Origin: Pseudonocardia alni
GTDB lineage: Bacteria > Actinomycetota > Actinomycetes > Mycobacteriales > Pseudonocardiaceae
Reading direction: 5' to 3'
DNA length: 64,000 bases
NCBI RefSeq assembly: GCF_002813375.1
Contig: NZ_PHUJ01000003.1
Coordinates: 2,480,001 to 2,544,000, forward strand
Made by a program: the position numbers and the translations under genes. Below are positions 19,612-30,520 of the stretch, piece after piece; position 1 is the stretch's first letter, and each line of letters begins with the position of its first letter. The notes below the pieces were generated by a model that had not been told where the DNA came from, ran no database searches, and saw only the letters and a program-made list of their open reading frames with translations.

Positions 19612-20301
19612 GTCGGAAGCCCAGCGGGACAGCTCGTGCCGGTTCGACGTCTGCGTCTTGCGCAGCACGCTCGACACGTGGGTCTCCACCGTCTTCACCG
19701 AGATGAACAGCTCCTTCGCGATCTCCTTGTAGGCGTAGCCGCGGGCCAGCAGCCGCAGCACGTCCCGCTCCCGCTTGGTCAGCTGGTCGATCTCCGGGTC
19801 CACCGGCGGTGCCGCACCCGGCCGGTCGGAGAACGCGTCCAGCACGAACCCGGCCAGGCGTGGTGAGAAGACCGCGTCACCGGCCCGTACGCGTCGCACG
19901 GCGTCGGCGAGGTCCCGGCCCGAGATCGTCTTCGTGACGTAGCCGCGGGCGCCGGACCGGATCACCGAGATGACGTCCTCCGCGGCGTCGGACACCGACA
20001 GTGCCAGGAACACCGACTCCGTGCCCGCCGCGCGCGCCCGGCGCAGGATCTCCGCGCCCCCTCCGCCGGGCATGTGCACGTCGAGCAGCACCACGTCCGG
20101 CGCGAGGTGCCCGACGCCGGCCACCGCCTCGTCGACGGAGCCCGCCTCACCGACGACCTCCAGCACGGGGCTGCGCCCGTCGCCACGGTCCAGCTCGGCG
20201 CGCACGCCGGACCGGAACAACGCGTGGTCGTCGACCAGGTAGACCCGGATACCGGTGTCGCCCGGACCGGCCGGTGTCCCCGGCACGTCGGCGGTGGTCA
20301 T
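19597..20301 (-). CDS. NarL/LuxR-family response regulator
   Basis: 234 residues. The receiver domain (about 17-135) has the acidic pair VDDH (24-25), phosphoacceptor Asp74 in VLLDVHMPGG and a Lys in GYVTKTISG. The C-terminal LuxR helix-turn-helix begins LTKRERDVLRLLARGYAYKEIA and ends KTVETHVSSVLRKTQ. The ATG overlaps the stop of the upstream histidine kinase as ATGA, so the two form a two-component pair. By its PspC-bearing partner it probably controls an envelope-stress response (LiaR-like inference), and the divergent PspC gene is a likely target. Confidence 0.95.
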   Translation of the reverse strand: MTTADVPGTPAGPGDTGIRVYLVDDHALFRSGVRAELDRGDGRSPVLEVVGEAGSVDEAVAGVGHLAPDVVLLDVHMPGGGGAEILRRARAAGTESVFLALSVSDAAEDVISVIRSGARGYVTKTISGRDLADAVRRVRAGDAVFSPRLAGFVLDAFSDRPGAAPPVDPEIDQLTKRERDVLRLLARGYAYKEIAKELFISVKTVETHVSSVLRKTQTSNRHELSRWASDRRLV

Positions 20302-21812
20302 GCCGTCTCCTCCTCCGTCAGCGGCATCGACAGCCGCACCTCCGTACCCTCCCCGGCCCCGGTGCGGATCCGGACCGTGCCGCCGTGGCGGCGCATCCGG
20401 GCGTGCACCGAGTCCGCGAGGCCGTGCCGGTCGTCGGACACCGCATCCGGGTCGAAACCGGTGCCGCGGTCCCGCACGAACACCTCGGCCGCGCCCGGCC
20501 CCTCGTCCGAGGCGGGCTCGACCTCGACGTAGACGTCGACCTCGGACGTCCCCGAGTGCTTCGCCGCGTTCACCATCGCCTCGCGTGCCGCCAGCACCAG
20601 GGCGCGCAGGTCGTCGTCGAGTTCGGCGTCACCGACCAGCACCGGGCCGACGGCCACCGCGTAGGTGTCCTCCACCTCGCCCGCGACGCGCGTGATCGCC
20701 GCCGACAGCAGCGTCTCCACGGCGTCCGGGCTGCCGCCGCCGCCCCGGGCGCGTCCGCCCGGCCCGTAGAGCCAGGCACGCAGCTCCCGCTCCTGGCCGC
20801 GGGCCAGCCGCTGCACCTCGCGCGGGTCGCCGGACTGGCGCTGGATCAGCGCGAGGGTCTGCAGCACCGAGTCGTGCAGGTGCGCGGCGATCTCGGCGCG
20901 CTCGGCGGCGACCGCGCGGGCCCGGCGCTCCTCGCCGAGGTCGCGCACCAGCCGTACCCACCAGGGGACGGTGAGGACCGCGACGCCCAGCAGCGTCGCC
21001 AGCGCCGCGAGGATCCCGAACCGCACCTGGCTCAGGTCCAGGTTGCCGAGCAGGAACACCGCCAGCCCGGTCAGGACGAGCGCGGCGCCGAGCACGGTGC
21101 GGGCCAGCGCCGCACGACCGCCCGTGACGCGGCTGCGGGCGTCGCGCGCCCACCGCCGTCGCTGCGCCTCGTCGGCCTCCCGCCACACGACGGCCGCACC
21201 GACCGTCGCCAGCCCCAGCGGGCCGGCGATCCAGCCGAGCACGGCCGAACCCGAGGTCGCCGCGACCAGCGACAACCCCAGCCCCAGCGTCAGCAGCCCG
21301 GCGGCCTGGAGGCGTTCGGACCGGGTGACGGTCCGCTCGACGACGGAGGCCTCCTGCCGCAGGAACACCCACAGCAGGCCGTAGGCCAGGACCCCCGCCC
21401 AGCCGAGCAGGGTCAGCGCGACGAAGGCCGCCCGGATCCAGCGGACGTCGACGCCGAGGTGGTCGGCCACCCCGCCCGCGACGCCGCCGACCATCCGGCC
21501 GGAGCGGCGCCGGGCCAGCGGGACGCGTGCACCGGGGCGCGGCGGTACCGGGCCGCCCGGCCGCGGGGAGACGGTCTCTCCGGGCGGCGGGGGCACCGGG
21601 CCGGCGGGCACGGGCACCGTCGGCCCCGGTCCCCCGTCGGCCCCGGGCCCGGCAGCTCCGGACACGGTCGCCCCGGGTGCGGCGGCGCCGGGCAGCGCGG
21701 CACCGGGCAGCGCGAGACCGGGCGACGGGGCCGCCCACGGAGCGGCGGTGGGCCGCGTCGGCGCGTCCGCCGACCCCGGTGCGGTACCGGTCGAGGGGTC
21801 CGAGCTGTTCAC
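20298..21812 (-). CDS. PspC-domain sensor histidine kinase
   Basis: 504 residues. A Pro/Gly/Ala-rich N-terminus (1-95) precedes a PspC domain at about 101-155 (RRSGRMVGGVAGGVADHLG then a membrane helix). Further hydrophobic helices follow near 168-215 and 238-285. The dimerisation/phosphoacceptor helix carries His313 in AAHLHDSVLQTLAL, typical of NarL-family kinases. The ATPase domain shows EAMVNAAKHSG (N box), DRGTGFD (G1) and HGLADSVHARMRRHGG (G2). GTG at 21812 is chosen because upstream residues lack family character. It resembles the kinases of LiaRS/MacRS-type envelope-stress systems. The signal is unknown. Confidence 0.93.
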   Translation of the reverse strand: MNSSDPSTGTAPGSADAPTRPTAAPWAAPSPGLALPGAALPGAAAPGATVSGAAGPGADGGPGPTVPVPAGPVPPPPGETVSPRPGGPVPPRPGARVPLARRRSGRMVGGVAGGVADHLGVDVRWIRAAFVALTLLGWAGVLAYGLLWVFLRQEASVVERTVTRSERLQAAGLLTLGLGLSLVAATSGSAVLGWIAGPLGLATVGAAVVWREADEAQRRRWARDARSRVTGGRAALARTVLGAALVLTGLAVFLLGNLDLSQVRFGILAALATLLGVAVLTVPWWVRLVRDLGEERRARAVAAERAEIAAHLHDSVLQTLALIQRQSGDPREVQRLARGQERELRAWLYGPGGRARGGGGSPDAVETLLSAAITRVAGEVEDTYAVAVGPVLVGDAELDDDLRALVLAAREAMVNAAKHSGTSEVDVYVEVEPASDEGPGAAEVFVRDRGTGFDPDAVSDDRHGLADSVHARMRRHGGTVRIRTGAGEGTEVRLSMPLTEEETA

Positions 21813-21921
21813 GACCCCATCGTCACACGACCCGCGCCGGATCCCCTCGGGATCGGGACCGGGGTCCTCTCGGGGTTCTCCCCGAGACGCCGGGGCCCGC
21901 CCGGACGGCAGGCTCGACGCC

Positions 21922-23163
21922 ATGAACCAGACGCAGCTGCCCGGGAGCGGCCGACCACCGTCGGCGTCGTCGACGGCCCGGAACACCATGCGCGACATGT
22001 GGGACTCCCGGCCCCTGCGTCCGCGCGACGACCGCAAGCTCGCCGGGGTCTCCGCCGCGATCGCGCGCCGCTACGAGATCGACCCGACGCTGGTCCGGGT
22101 CGGGTTCGTCGTCGCCGCGATCGTGGGCCCCGGCATCCCGCTCTACCTGGCGGGCTGCGCGGTCCTGCCGGACGCCGGCCCGCCCGGCAGCCCGGTCCCG
22201 CCGCGCAGCGGACCGTCGTCGGCGCTGTCGGTGACGCTGCTGGTCCTGGCCGCGCTGCTGGCCGTCCCGCTGGTGCTGTCCGCCGACCGCGTCATCCCCG
22301 CCGTCGTCACCGTCGCGCTGCTCGTCGCGCTGCACGTGACCCGGGGGAACCGGCCCGGGGCCCGGGAGGCCGCCGCGTCGCCGACACCCGTGGTGCCGTG
22401 GGTCGCGGACCCGCACGCCCCCACCGTGGCGCAGGTGACGCCACCGGCCTGGGACCCGCTCGGCGCCGCACCGTTCGCCTGGGACCTGCCCGAACCGGGA
22501 CCGGAGCCGGGGCCGCCTCCGGCGCCCCGCTCGACGCTCACACCGATCACGCTGGCCGTGTCGCTCGTCGTCGCCGGGATGGTGGGGGTGCTCGCCCTGG
22601 CCGCACCGGGTGCGGTGCCGGCCTCGGCCGTCCCCGGGGCCGCGCTCGCCGTCGTCGGGGTCGGGCTGGTCGTCGGCGCGCTGCGGCGCGCCGGACGCTG
22701 GCTGGTGCCGTTCGCGGTGCTGCTCGCGCTCGTCACGGCGGCCACCATCCCGCTCAACGACGCCGTCGGCCCCGACGGCTGGGCCGTGCGCGGCGGCATC
22801 GGGGAGACCGTCGAGGCCCCCGCGACCGTCGCGCAGCTCGCCCCGGAGTACCGGCGCGGCACCGGTGCGGTCCAGCTCGATCTGACCCGCCTCGACCTCA
22901 CCGCGACGCCCGGCGCGACCGGACCGGTCCGCACCCGGGCCGAGGTCGGCGCGGGCGCGGTGGAGATCCGCGTCCCGCGCGACGCCGACCTGCTCGTCCG
23001 AAGCTCGGTGGGCACCGGCGACCTGACCGTCGACGGGCAGACCCGCACCGGGCAGGACGTGGACCTGACCGTGAACGACCCCGGCCCGGACGGACCCGGT
23101 GGCCGGGTGCTGGAGCTCGACCTGCGGGCCGAGCTGGGAACCGTGGAGGTCACCCGTGGATAG
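21922..23163 (+). CDS. PspC-domain membrane protein with C-terminal beta domain
   Basis: 413 residues. A PspC domain occupies about 30-85 (RDDRKLAGVSAAIARRYEID, then a membrane helix). It is followed by two hydrophobic helices near 100-130, a Pro-rich linker, and a block of helices near 200-275. The C-terminal 125 residues form a beta-rich domain of the toastrack/LiaF type (GAVQLDLTRLDL, AEVGAGAVEIRVP, LELDLRAELGTVEV). It is divergent from the histidine kinase, 109 bases away. Proteins of this architecture act as membrane partners or negative regulators of LiaS-like kinases; the role here is inferred. Confidence 0.85.
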   Translation: MNQTQLPGSGRPPSASSTARNTMRDMWDSRPLRPRDDRKLAGVSAAIARRYEIDPTLVRVGFVVAAIVGPGIPLYLAGCAVLPDAGPPGSPVPPRSGPSSALSVTLLVLAALLAVPLVLSADRVIPAVVTVALLVALHVTRGNRPGAREAAASPTPVVPWVADPHAPTVAQVTPPAWDPLGAAPFAWDLPEPGPEPGPPPAPRSTLTPITLAVSLVVAGMVGVLALAAPGAVPASAVPGAALAVVGVGLVVGALRRAGRWLVPFAVLLALVTAATIPLNDAVGPDGWAVRGGIGETVEAPATVAQLAPEYRRGTGAVQLDLTRLDLTATPGATGPVRTRAEVGAGAVEIRVPRDADLLVRSSVGTGDLTVDGQTRTGQDVDLTVNDPGPDGPGGRVLELDLRAELGTVEVTRG

Positions 23164-23362
23164 CTCGCTCGCCCGTCGCGCCGACCCGTTCGCCCTCGTC
23201 GCCGGGGTCCTGTCGCTGCTGGTCGCGGTGTGCGGGGTCCTCGGGATCGCCCCGTGGGAGGTCGTCGACCTGCGCTGGGTGCTCGCCGGGACCGCCGTTG
23301 TGGCGGGGATCGCATTCCTGATGGCGAGTGTGCGTAACTCCCGGGCCGCATCGGACGACTGA
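23156..23362 (+). CDS. Small two-helix membrane protein
   Basis: 68 residues from GTG at 23156, which overlaps the end of the PspC gene by eight bases. It has two hydrophobic segments (PFALVAGVLSLLVAVCGVLGI and WVLAGTAVVAGIAFLMASV). Many actinobacterial PspC modules carry such a small membrane protein. The close coupling suggests it works with the PspC protein. No function can be read from the sequence. Confidence 0.78.
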   Translation: MDSSLARRADPFALVAGVLSLLVAVCGVLGIAPWEVVDLRWVLAGTAVVAGIAFLMASVRNSRAASDD

Positions 23363-23469
23363 AGGGTCATCACGGGAGCCGGCGGGCTGGGGAGCACCGC
23401 CGGACCCGCCGCCGCCCGCGTGGCAGCGGTGTCCGACGGGGGTCGGACACCGCGAGGCCCGGGCTGGCC

Positions 23470-23499
23470 GGGGCGGGGCCGAGACATCGGCCCCGCCCC
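23470..23499. terminator. Bidirectional terminator
   Basis: GGGGCGGGGCCGA pairs with TCGGCCCCGCCCC around a GACA loop: a 13-bp perfect stem between the convergent small membrane gene and guaA. Confidence 0.85.
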
Positions 23500-23517
23500 T
23501 GTTACGTCAGGCCCCGG

Positions 23518-25068
23518 TCACTCCCATTCGATGGTGCCCGGGGGCTTGCTCGTGACGTCGATGACGACCCGGTTGACCTCGGACACCTCGTTGGTGATCC
23601 GGGTGGAGATCCGCTCGACGACGTCGTAGGGCAGCCGGGTCCAGTCCGCGGTCATCGCGTCCTCGCTGGACACCGGGCGCAGGACGATCGGGTGGCCGTA
23701 GGTGCGGCCGTCACCCTGCACACCGACGCTGCGGACGTCGGCCAGCAGCACCACCGGGCACTGCCAGATCTCGCGGTCCAGCCCGGCGGCGGTCAGCTCC
23801 TCGCGGGCGATCGCGTCCGCGGCCCGCAGCGTCTCCAGCCGGTCGCGGGTGACCTCGCCGATGATGCGGATGCCCAGGCCGGGGCCGGGGAACGGCTGGC
23901 GGGCGACGATGACCTCGGGCAGCCCCAGCTCGGCACCGACCATCCGGACCTCGTCCTTGAACAGCGCGCGCAGCGGCTCGACCAGGTCGAACTCGATGTC
24001 GTCGGGCAGACCGCCGACGTTGTGGTGGCTCTTGATCACCGCGGTGCCGTCGCCGCCACCGGACTCGACGACGTCGGGGTAGAGCGTCCCCTGGACCAGG
24101 AACCCGACGTGGTGGTCGGCGACCACCTCCGCCGTGGCCGTCTCGAAGACCCGGATGAACTCCCGGCCGATGATCTTGCGCTTCTGCTCGGGCTCGGTGA
24201 CCCCGGCGAGCGCCTCGAGGAACCGGTCGGCGGCCTCGGCGACGTGCAGGGTCGCGCCGGTGGCGGCGACGAAGTCCTTCTCGACCTGCTCACGCTCCCC
24301 GGACCGCATCAGCCCGTGGTCGACGAACACGCAGGTCAGCCGGTCACCGATGGCGCGCTGGACGAGCGCGGCGGCGACGGCGGAGTCGACCCCGCCGGAC
24401 AGCCCGCAGATCGCGCGGCCGTCGCCGACCTGGGCACGGATCGCCTCGACGGTCTCGTCGATGATCGACGCCGTCGTCCAGGACGGGCGGATGCCCGCGA
24501 TGTCGTGCAGGAACCGGCGCAGCACCTCCTGGCCGTGCGGCGAGTGCCCGACCTCGGGGTGGTACTGCACGCCGGCCAGACGCCGGTCGGTGTCCTCGAA
24601 CGCGGCGACCGCGACCCGGTCGGTCGACGCGGTGACGGTGAATCCCGCGGGGGCGGCGGTCACCGAGTCGCCGTGGCTCATCCACACCGGGTGCGTGCGG
24701 GGCAGGCCCTCGTGCAGCGTGCCGGGGGTGCCGGTCAGCGCGACCTCGGTGCGGCCGTACTCGCGGGTGCCGTCGTGGGCGACCTCGCCGCCCAGCGCCC
24801 GGGCCATCGCCTGGAAGCCGTAACACATGCCGAACACCGGGATGCCGGCCTCGAACAGCGCCGGGTCGACCGCGGGGGCGCCGTCGGCGTACACGCTCGC
24901 GGGGCCGCCGGAGAGGATCACCGCGGCGGGCTCGCGGGCCACGATCTCGGCGACGGGCAGGGACGCGGGCACGATCTCGGAGTAGACGTCCGCCTCGCGC
25001 ACGCGACGGGCGATGAGCTGCGCGTACTGGGCGCCGTAGTCCACGACGAGGACGGTCGGGGTCTGCAC
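23518..25068 (-). CDS. guaA: GMP synthase (glutamine-hydrolysing)
   Basis: 516 residues. It aminates XMP to GMP using glutamine and ATP. The class I glutaminase domain has the Cys in [11 protein letters not shown] and the His/Glu pair in [11 protein letters not shown]. The ATP-pyrophosphatase domain has the P-loop [15 protein letters not shown]. The C-terminal dimerisation domain ends [15 protein letters not shown], the standard ending. With guaB and guaB3 nearby, it puts the guanine branch of purine synthesis in one region, although guaA is a separate transcription unit on the same strand. Confidence 0.98.
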   Translation of the reverse strand: MQTPTVLVVDYGAQYAQLIARRVREADVYSEIVPASLPVAEIVAREPAAVILSGGPASVYADGAPAVDPALFEAGIPVFGMCYGFQAMARALGGEVAHDGTREYGRTEVALTGTPGTLHEGLPRTHPVWMSHGDSVTAAPAGFTVTASTDRVAVAAFEDTDRRLAGVQYHPEVGHSPHGQEVLRRFLHDIAGIRPSWTTASIIDETVEAIRAQVGDGRAICGLSGGVDSAVAAALVQRAIGDRLTCVFVDHGLMRSGEREQVEKDFVAATGATLHVAEAADRFLEALAGVTEPEQKRKIIGREFIRVFETATAEVVADHHVGFLVQGTLYPDVVESGGGDGTAVIKSHHNVGGLPDDIEFDLVEPLRALFKDEVRMVGAELGLPEVIVARQPFPGPGLGIRIIGEVTRDRLETLRAADAIAREELTAAGLDREIWQCPVVLLADVRSVGVQGDGRTYGHPIVLRPVSSEDAMTADWTRLPYDVVERISTRITNEVSEVNRVVIDVTSKPPGTIEWE

Positions 25069-25223
25069 ACGACCAGGGTAAACGGGCGATCCAGGTCACC
25101 CGTCGTCCGTACCGTCTCGTCGATCCTGATGATCCCCGCCGGCCGCGGGCGGTACGGCGTAACGGCGAGGCCCGGTTGCTCCGATGGGGGGAGGACGGCA
25201 CCGTACGACCTGGAGGCACCCCG

Positions 25224-26165
25224 ATGGCCACCACCCCGACCGGCCACACCACCGGCACCGGCGACACCCCCGCCGACCCGGCCGTCGACGGCGCCACCAC
25301 CACGACCGCCGCGCCGCTCGTCCCCGCCCAGCGCTCCGCGCCGGAGCAGGAGACCCGCCCGGCCGCCGGCACGCTCGGCACCGGCGCGCTCGGGGTGGAC
25401 GCGCTGGGCCTCGGGGCGCTCGGCACCACCGGGCTGCTCGGCGGGAGCCCGGCCCCGGTCGCCCCGGCGCGGGCACCCGCCGCGCCCCCCGTCGACGAGC
25501 CCGCGGTCGCGGGGCCGGTCCGGGAGTCCGCGGAGCCGGCTCCCGGGGCCGCGGTCGTCCCCCGGGCCCGCGCGTTCCGGACCCGGATCCTGCCGGTGTT
25601 CCTGTGCGCCGCCGCCACCGGTACCGCGGCGATCGCCGCCGCGGGCCTGATCATGACCCCGTCGGCGACCTCGCCGCTGCCCACCCCGCGGACCGTGACC
25701 GCCTCCGGCGCGACGGTGCCGCAGGGCCCGCCGCTGCCGCAGGCCGTCGCGGCGTCGCTGGTCGGGTCCGCCGCCGGGACCGGGCTGTGGGCCGGGGACC
25801 CGGTCGTCGCGATGACCGTCTGGCGCGACAACGGCGGGCTCACCCACCTCACCGCGATCGGCGACGGCTTCACCCGCGTCGCCGACGCCGCGGGCCGTCA
25901 GGACGCGGTGGCGCTCGCCGTCGCCTGCGGGCGGCTGCAGGCCGCCATCGACGCCGCACGGGCCCACGACGCCGTGCCCGACGCCGTCGCACAGACGTCC
26001 TGGACCGCGCTGCTCGACCACGGCACCGCCGCCGCCACCGCGGGGACCTCCGGGGCGCTCGCGCTGGACCCGTCGCAGCTGTCGGTCTTCACCGCGCAGG
26101 CGAACCTGGTGCGCGACGACCTGACGGCCGTCACCGACCGCGTCCGCGCCGTCCTGGCGGGCTGA
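25224..26165 (+). CDS. Hypothetical single-pass membrane protein
   Basis: 313 residues, not recognised. An Ala/Thr/Pro-rich cytoplasmic segment of about 130 residues contains a small repeat around GTGALGVDALGLGALGTTG. One helix follows at about 135-155 (ILPVFLCAAATGTAAIAAAGL). The extracytoplasmic domain of about 150 residues is alpha-helical with few charged patches (DPVVAMTVWRDNGGLTHLTA, then helical segments). The ATG at 25224 has TGGAGG upstream. It converges with the next gene, three bases between stops. Nothing indicates a catalytic activity. Confidence 0.75.
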   Translation: MATTPTGHTTGTGDTPADPAVDGATTTTAAPLVPAQRSAPEQETRPAAGTLGTGALGVDALGLGALGTTGLLGGSPAPVAPARAPAAPPVDEPAVAGPVRESAEPAPGAAVVPRARAFRTRILPVFLCAAATGTAAIAAAGLIMTPSATSPLPTPRTVTASGATVPQGPPLPQAVAASLVGSAAGTGLWAGDPVVAMTVWRDNGGLTHLTAIGDGFTRVADAAGRQDAVALAVACGRLQAAIDAARAHDAVPDAVAQTSWTALLDHGTAAATAGTSGALALDPSQLSVFTAQANLVRDDLTAVTDRVRAVLAG

Positions 26166-26168
26166 GCC

Positions 26169-26603
26169 TCAGTCCTCGTGCCGCCCGCGCGAGCGCAGCG
26201 GCGGCGGCTGCACGGACCCGAGCAGCGCCCGCAGGTCCGCGGCGCTCGCGGCGCGGCGCCCCAGGTCGACGGCGACCGTCGGTGCGATGTCGCGCAGCCG
26301 TCCGAGCAGGGCCGGGTCGGCCAGGTCGTACCGGCCGTCGGCGGTCCCGGTGACGATCGCGTCCGGACGCAGCGCCCGCACCGCCTGCGGGTCCGGGCTG
26401 CGGTCGTCGCCGACCGCGTCGACACCGTCGAGCGCCCCCGCGCAGCCGACCAGCTGGGCGCCCAGCTCCAGCAGCAGCTCCCCCACCCGAGGGTCGGTCG
26501 CCACCACCCGCACGACCGGTCCGCGCAGCGGCACCGGGGTCCCGGTCGCGTCGACGAAGGCTCGTCCACCGCCCATGGCGGCTCCGGCGGTGGGGCGGCT
26601 CAT
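26169..26603 (-). CDS. Small TroA/BtuF-like half-domain protein
   Basis: 144 residues from ATG at 26603, with GGAGGAG seven bases upstream. The core (PVVRVVATDPRVGELLLELGAQLVG, then ALRPDAIVTG, then IAPTVAVDLG) resembles the N-terminal lobe of iron-siderophore/B12 periplasmic-binding proteins. There is no signal peptide, lipobox or C-terminal lobe, so it cannot be a normal transporter component. It may be a cytoplasmic relic or a small binding protein. It is divergent from the FBP gene. Confidence 0.65.
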   Translation of the reverse strand: MSRPTAGAAMGGGRAFVDATGTPVPLRGPVVRVVATDPRVGELLLELGAQLVGCAGALDGVDAVGDDRSPDPQAVRALRPDAIVTGTADGRYDLADPALLGRLRDIAPTVAVDLGRRAASAADLRALLGSVQPPPLRSRGRHED

Positions 26604-26686
26604 CGGCGGGCTCCTCCTGGCTGACGACGGCGTCGCCGTCGAACCTACCGCGCGAAACCCGCTCGACCCCCGCGGCGACAGGCGCC

Positions 26687-26692
26687 TAGCGT
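26687..26692 (+). promoter_or_regulatory. -10 element, leaderless start of the FBP gene
   Basis: TAGCGT, eight bases before the GTG at 26701, with no Shine-Dalgarno sequence. Confidence 0.5.
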
Positions 26693-26700
26693 GGCCCGCC

Positions 26701-27195
26701 GTGACCAGCCCGACCGAGACCCGGATCCGCCGCGCCCTCACCAACTGCTCCAAGGGGGAGGCGACGCGGATGGTCCTGCCCGCGTGGGTCCGCGACCTGG
26801 ACCCCGACCGGCTCGACGACGTCCGCGGCTGGCGTGACCCGAAAGCCCCCGACCGGGGGGTGCTGCTGGTCCCCACCGACGACGGCACGGCCGGTGTCGT
26901 GCTGCGCGCCGCCACCGGCGCCACCCGCGCGGCGGCGATGTGCGCGCTCTGCCGGACCACCCACACCGTCGGCGGGGTCGCGCTGTTCGCCGCCCCGCGC
27001 CGCGGCGCGAAGGGGCGCCAGGGCGACACCGTCGGCACCTACATCTGCGCCGACCTGGCCTGCGCCGAGCACGTCCGCGTCGAGACGGCGACGGCCGCGC
27101 TCAAGCCGGCCCCCGGCACGACCGTCGACGAGCGACGGGCCGGGCTGCGGGAGCGGGCCGCGGAGTTCGTGGCGGCCGTGACCGCCGAGGGGTGA
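26701..27195 (+). CDS. FBP-domain protein (EF-G-binding-like zinc finger)
   Basis: 164 residues. The C-terminal half has a treble-clef zinc site: CALCRTTHTVGG and, 30 residues on, YICADLACAEHVR, giving four cysteines. This is the C-terminal zinc finger shared with EF-G-binding (FBP/FusB-like) proteins. FusB-type proteins release EF-G from ribosomes, but many actinobacterial members are uncharacterised. The N-terminal part (ALTNCSKGEATRMVLP) is the family's conserved motif. The start is a leaderless GTG. It ends one base before the convergent guaB3 stop. Confidence 0.85.
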   Translation: MTSPTETRIRRALTNCSKGEATRMVLPAWVRDLDPDRLDDVRGWRDPKAPDRGVLLVPTDDGTAGVVLRAATGATRAAAMCALCRTTHTVGGVALFAAPRRGAKGRQGDTVGTYICADLACAEHVRVETATAALKPAPGTTVDERRAGLRERAAEFVAAVTAEG

Positions 27196-27196
27196 C

Positions 27197-28330
27197 TCAG
27201 GTACGCAGGTTCAGCCCGACCCGCTGGAACTCCTTGAGATCGGAGTAGCCGGTCTTCGCCATCGCCCGCCGCAGCGCACCGAACAGGTTCGTCGTGCCGT
27301 AGGGGCTGTCGGTCGGCCCGAACAGCACCTGCTCCAGGGTCCGCCCGGACCGCGCGAGACCGGTGACCTCCGAGCGCGGCAGCGACGGGTGCGCGGCCGA
27401 CGAGGTCCAGTACAGCCCGCCCGCGGGGGCCTCCGCGGCCTCGGCCAGCTGCTCCCCGAGCATGACCGCGTCGGCGCCGCACGCCACGGCGCGGGCGATG
27501 TCACCCGAGGTGCCGATGCCGCCGTCGGCGATCACGTGCACGTACCGGCCGCCGGTCTCGTCGAGGTAGTCGCGGCGGGCCGCCGCGGCGTCGACGATCG
27601 CGGTCGCCATCGGGACCCCGACCCCCAGCACCTCGTCGGTGGTGGTGGAGGTGGACTGCCCGTACCCGACGATGACGCCGGCGGCGCCGGTGCGCATCAG
27701 GTGCAGCGCGGTGCGGTAGTCCCCCACCCCGCCGGCGACGACCGGGACGTCCAGCTCGGCGATGAAGTCCTTGAGGTTGAGCGGCTCGCCGTCCGAGACG
27801 TGCTCGGCGGAGATGATCGTGCCCTGCACGATGAGGATCTCGACGCCCGCGGCGAGCAGCGCCGGGGTGAGCTCACGCGCGCGCTGCGGGCTGACCCGCG
27901 CCGCCACCGTGTGCGAGCCGTCGCGCAGCGGGCGCAGCGCCTCGGTGATCAGGTCCTGCTGGATGGGGGCCTGGTGCAGCTCCTGCAGCAGCGCCACCGC
28001 GGAGTCCGGCTCGTCGCCGGTCGCCGCCGCGACGACACGCTCCAGCGCGCCCTTCGGGTCGGCGTGCCGGGCCCACAGGCCCTCCGCGTTCAGCACCCCC
28101 AGCCCGCCGAGCTCGCTGATCCGCACCGCCGAGTCCGGCGACACCACCGCGTCGGTGGGGTGGGTCAGCAGCGGGATGTCGAAGCGGTAGGCGTCGAGCT
28201 GCCAGGCCGTCGAGACGGCCTTCGAGCTGCGGGTCCGCCGCGACGGGACGATCTCGATCTGGTCGAGGTCGTAGGCACGACGGGCCTCCCGGCCCATCCC
28301 GATCTCCACGAGGTCACGCACGGGCACCAC
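27197..28330 (-). CDS. guaB3: GuaB3 family IMP dehydrogenase-like protein
   Basis: 377 residues, lacking the CBS pair of true GuaB. The TIM-barrel keeps the flavin/IMP-family loops ADGGIGTSGDIARA and VIVGYGQSTST. The region where GuaB has its catalytic Cys loop differs. In M. tuberculosis GuaB3 (Rv3410c) also lies next to guaB2 and is reported not to replace it. Some related proteins are GMP reductase-like, so the exact reaction is uncertain. The gene follows guaB by 41 bases and is probably cotranscribed. Two adjacent GTG codons make the start uncertain by one residue. Confidence 0.9.
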   Translation of the reverse strand: MVPVRDLVEIGMGREARRAYDLDQIEIVPSRRTRSSKAVSTAWQLDAYRFDIPLLTHPTDAVVSPDSAVRISELGGLGVLNAEGLWARHADPKGALERVVAAATGDEPDSAVALLQELHQAPIQQDLITEALRPLRDGSHTVAARVSPQRARELTPALLAAGVEILIVQGTIISAEHVSDGEPLNLKDFIAELDVPVVAGGVGDYRTALHLMRTGAAGVIVGYGQSTSTTTDEVLGVGVPMATAIVDAAAARRDYLDETGGRYVHVIADGGIGTSGDIARAVACGADAVMLGEQLAEAAEAPAGGLYWTSSAAHPSLPRSEVTGLARSGRTLEQVLFGPTDSPYGTTNLFGALRRAMAKTGYSDLKEFQRVGLNLRT

Positions 28331-28371
28331 CCTAAGCGGCGCTGCTCAGGATGGTGCTGGGGCCCCCGTCA

Positions 28372-30441
<2,070 letters not shown>

Positions 30442-30462
30442 GCGCGGCACCCCCGAGACACA

Positions 30463-30498
30463 CGACGGGCCCCGGAGGAGATCCTCCGGGGCCCGTCG
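30463..30498. terminator. Bidirectional terminator
   Basis: CGACGGGCCCCGGAGGA pairs with TCCTCCGGGGCCCGTCG: a 17-bp perfect stem with a two-base centre, between the convergent DUF5319 and rsdA genes. Confidence 0.9.
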
Positions 30499-30520
30499 CC
30501 GTGCTGCGTGCCGGACCGCG

